DNA from: Verrucomicrobiota bacterium
GTDB lineage: Bacteria > Verrucomicrobiota > Verrucomicrobiia > Limisphaerales > JADLHS01
NCBI GenBank assembly: GCA_025360895.1
Contig: JANYBF010000048.1
Location: 1 to 24,233 of the forward strand
DNA length: 24,233 bases
Direction of reading: 5' to 3'
A model generated the notes under the pieces. That model was not told the origin of the DNA, searched no databases, and worked only from the letters and a program-made list of their open reading frames with translations. A program made the translations under genes and the position numbers. Within the stretch, counting starts at the first letter, position 1. Each line of letters begins with the position of its first letter. This document shows positions 23,216 through 24,233 of the stretch, one piece after another.

Positions 23216-23276
23216 GCGCCGGGCATCGCTCGGCTCGGCTGGGCCATCCTACGGCAGGCCGAACCATGCCCGGCGC
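23216..23276. repeat. Hairpin element in the spacer before the HIT gene
   Basis: The 11 bases gcgccgggcat (23216-23226) pair perfectly with atgcccggcgc (23266-23276). The intervening 39 bases are GC-rich and can form inner pairs (tcggct with aggccga). There is no T tract. It ends five bases before the stop of the upstream 185-aa gene (23281) and is about 60 bases long, similar in size and position to the hairpin at 1097-1166, though the sequences differ. Confidence 0.55.
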
Positions 23277-23280
23277 GCCC

Positions 23281-23838
23281 TCAATCGACCATGAGCGCGC
23301 GTGGATCCTCCGCGGCTTCAACGCTCACGCTGCGCTGAAGGAAGGCAATGATCTGGTCGCGGAATTGTTCGCAGCGCGGGCTCCAGCGTTGCGCGCCCAG
23401 CAAGCGTTTCACGCAGCCGCGCAGGCCGTGAAAGCGGATTAATTGCGGCGAGGTATGGGCTTGGGCGCGAACCGCGGCGCGGAGGCGGGGGAAAAATACC
23501 AATTCCCCACCGGCTCCGGCTTCCTGCGCGAGGAGTCGCAGATCTTTCGGGGCGGGGTCCTCGCTCCGGACGGCCAAGCGACCCGCGTCCATGGTCAGCC
23601 CCAGCCCGTGCAGCACGCGTTCAAACGCGGCCGCAAACTCCGCCACCGAGACGGTTTGACGGCCGAGATGTTGTTTGAAGTAATGAAAGACCGACGCGGC
23701 AGCGTGTTCGACGAAGTCCTGCTCGAACAAGGCTGCGGCACCATCGCCCAATTCGACGGAGATCTTTTCCGCCGAGAAGGGAACGGATTCGCCGGAGGGC
23801 AGTTCGAACAAGAGGCAATCGCGGGCCAATAAAATCAT
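23281..23838 (-). CDS. Unknown protein coupled to nrdR, possible divergent ATP-cone
   Basis: The ATG at 23838 overlaps the nrdR stop (ATGA), so the two are very likely translated together. The protein has 185 residues and no signal peptide or span. I do not recognise a named family. Residues 8-81 follow the layout of the ATP-cone in the neighbouring NrdR. First comes a strand-like LFELPSGESVPFSAEKISVE, compare KRDGRREEFSKEKLLSG. Then come two helix-like segments, FVEHAAASVFHYFKQHLG and VSVAEFAAAFERVLHGLGL, compare IEDLVERIVETVNNKF and FIGKQVMDGLRGI. The KRDG residues are not kept, so nucleotide binding may be changed or lost. The C-terminal half (about 85-185) is Ala/Arg/Leu-rich with no motif that I know. 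A role in ribonucleotide reductase control is a guess from context. Confidence 0.75.
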   Translation of the reverse strand: MILLARDCLLFELPSGESVPFSAEKISVELGDGAAALFEQDFVEHAAASVFHYFKQHLGRQTVSVAEFAAAFERVLHGLGLTMDAGRLAVRSEDPAPKDLRLLAQEAGAGGELVFFPRLRAAVRAQAHTSPQLIRFHGLRGCVKRLLGAQRWSPRCEQFRDQIIAFLQRSVSVEAAEDPRALMVD

Positions 23839-24233
23839 GCCTTGCTCTCCAGTTTTTTTACTTCCGAGACGAAGTCGGTGGCTTCCTGAAAACGGCGATA
23901 CACGCTGGCAAAGCGCACGTAGGCGACTTCGTCGATCCCGCGTAAGCCGTCCATAACTTGCTTGCCGATGAATTCCGCCGGCACCTCGTCTTCAAATTTG
24001 TTGTTCACGGTTTCCACAATTCGTTCCACCAGGTCCTCAATGATCTTCGGGCTGATGGGGCGCTTCTGACATGCCTTCTTGACGCCGGAGAGCAGCTTCT
24101 CCTTCGAAAATTCTTCGCGCCGTCCGTCCCGCTTGACGATCATCATTCCTGGGCGCTCGACTTCTTCGTACGTGGTGAAACGATGCTCGCACGCGGTACA
24201 CTCACGGCGACGACGAATGGTCGCGCCTTCGCG
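23835..24233 (-). CDS. nrdR: Transcriptional repressor NrdR (5' end cut by the window)
   Basis: NrdR represses ribonucleotide reductase genes, sensing ATP/dATP through its ATP-cone and binding NrdR boxes through a zinc ribbon. The gene runs off the right edge. The 132 visible residues begin REGATIRRRRECTACEHRF, which gives the second half of the zinc ribbon (second Cys pair CTAC), followed by TTYEEVERP. The ATP-cone follows: MMIVKRDGRREEFSKEKLLS and ISPKIIEDLVERIVETVNNK. The conserved GLRGIDEVAYVRFASVYRRF comes next. About 20-25 N-terminal residues, including the first Cys pair, lie outside. An internal ATG at 24146 is not the real start. Its stop overlaps the next gene by four bases. No ribonucleotide reductase gene is in the window. 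Confidence 0.95.
   Translation of the reverse strand, partial: REGATIRRRRECTACEHRFTTYEEVERPGMMIVKRDGRREEFSKEKLLSGVKKACQKRPISPKIIEDLVERIVETVNNKFEDEVPAEFIGKQVMDGLRGIDEVAYVRFASVYRRFQEATDFVSEVKKLESKA

Overview
The window looks like a chromosomal segment of a Gram-negative member of the Planctomycetota-Verrucomicrobiota-Chlamydiota group, most likely Verrucomicrobiota (Pedosphaera/Limisphaerales-like). This rests on the adjacent Planctomycete-type cytochrome c/DUF1549/DUF1553 and DUF1501 genes, on lipid A and LPS core genes (lpxK, a waaF-type heptosyltransferase), and on the high G+C with few Shine-Dalgarno sites. The lineage is inferred from gene content. There is no rRNA or other marker in the window.

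Layout. (1) 62-4660, minus strand: an oligopeptide ABC transporter operon oppA-oppB-oppC-oppD. A 70-bp hairpin lies in the oppC-oppD spacer, and decamer repeats sit in opposite orientation at both ends of oppD. No oppF is visible. (2) 4922-7334, plus strand: lpxK and waaF, for lipid A and inner core LPS. Heptanucleotide repeat arrays lie between them and inside waaF. (3) 7545-10163: an FtsK/SpoIIIE DNA translocase. (4) 10164-10831: a gene-poor stretch with one doubtful small membrane ORF. (5) 10832-14094: a surface-polysaccharide patch with a TylF-like methyltransferase (minus), a Wzx/MATE-like flippase (plus) and a decayed second TylF-like methyltransferase (minus). (6) 14246-14899: an internally deleted insertion sequence with recognisable inverted ends and the N-terminal half of an ISNCY-type transposase. 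(7) 14983-17607: a membrane-anchored SurA/PpiD-like protein and an RluA-type pseudouridine synthase. (8) 17767-22773: an apparent operon of a PSD1/DUF1549/DUF1553 protein, an unrecognised 128-aa protein and a DUF1501 protein. (9) 22809-24233, minus strand: nrdR (cut by the window edge), an unrecognised 185-aa gene coupled to it by an ATGA overlap, and a HIT-family protein.

Most genes are housekeeping or cell-envelope genes. The less ordinary signals are four. First, short degenerate arrays with a 7-bp period recur at separate places, one of them inside the waaF coding sequence. Second, the protein coupled to NrdR looks like a divergent ATP-cone protein. Third, a small gene of different codon use sits inside the PSD1-DUF1501 pair. 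Fourth, long hairpins lie within operon spacers. No CRISPR array, tRNA, rRNA, phage module or recognisable defence system was seen.
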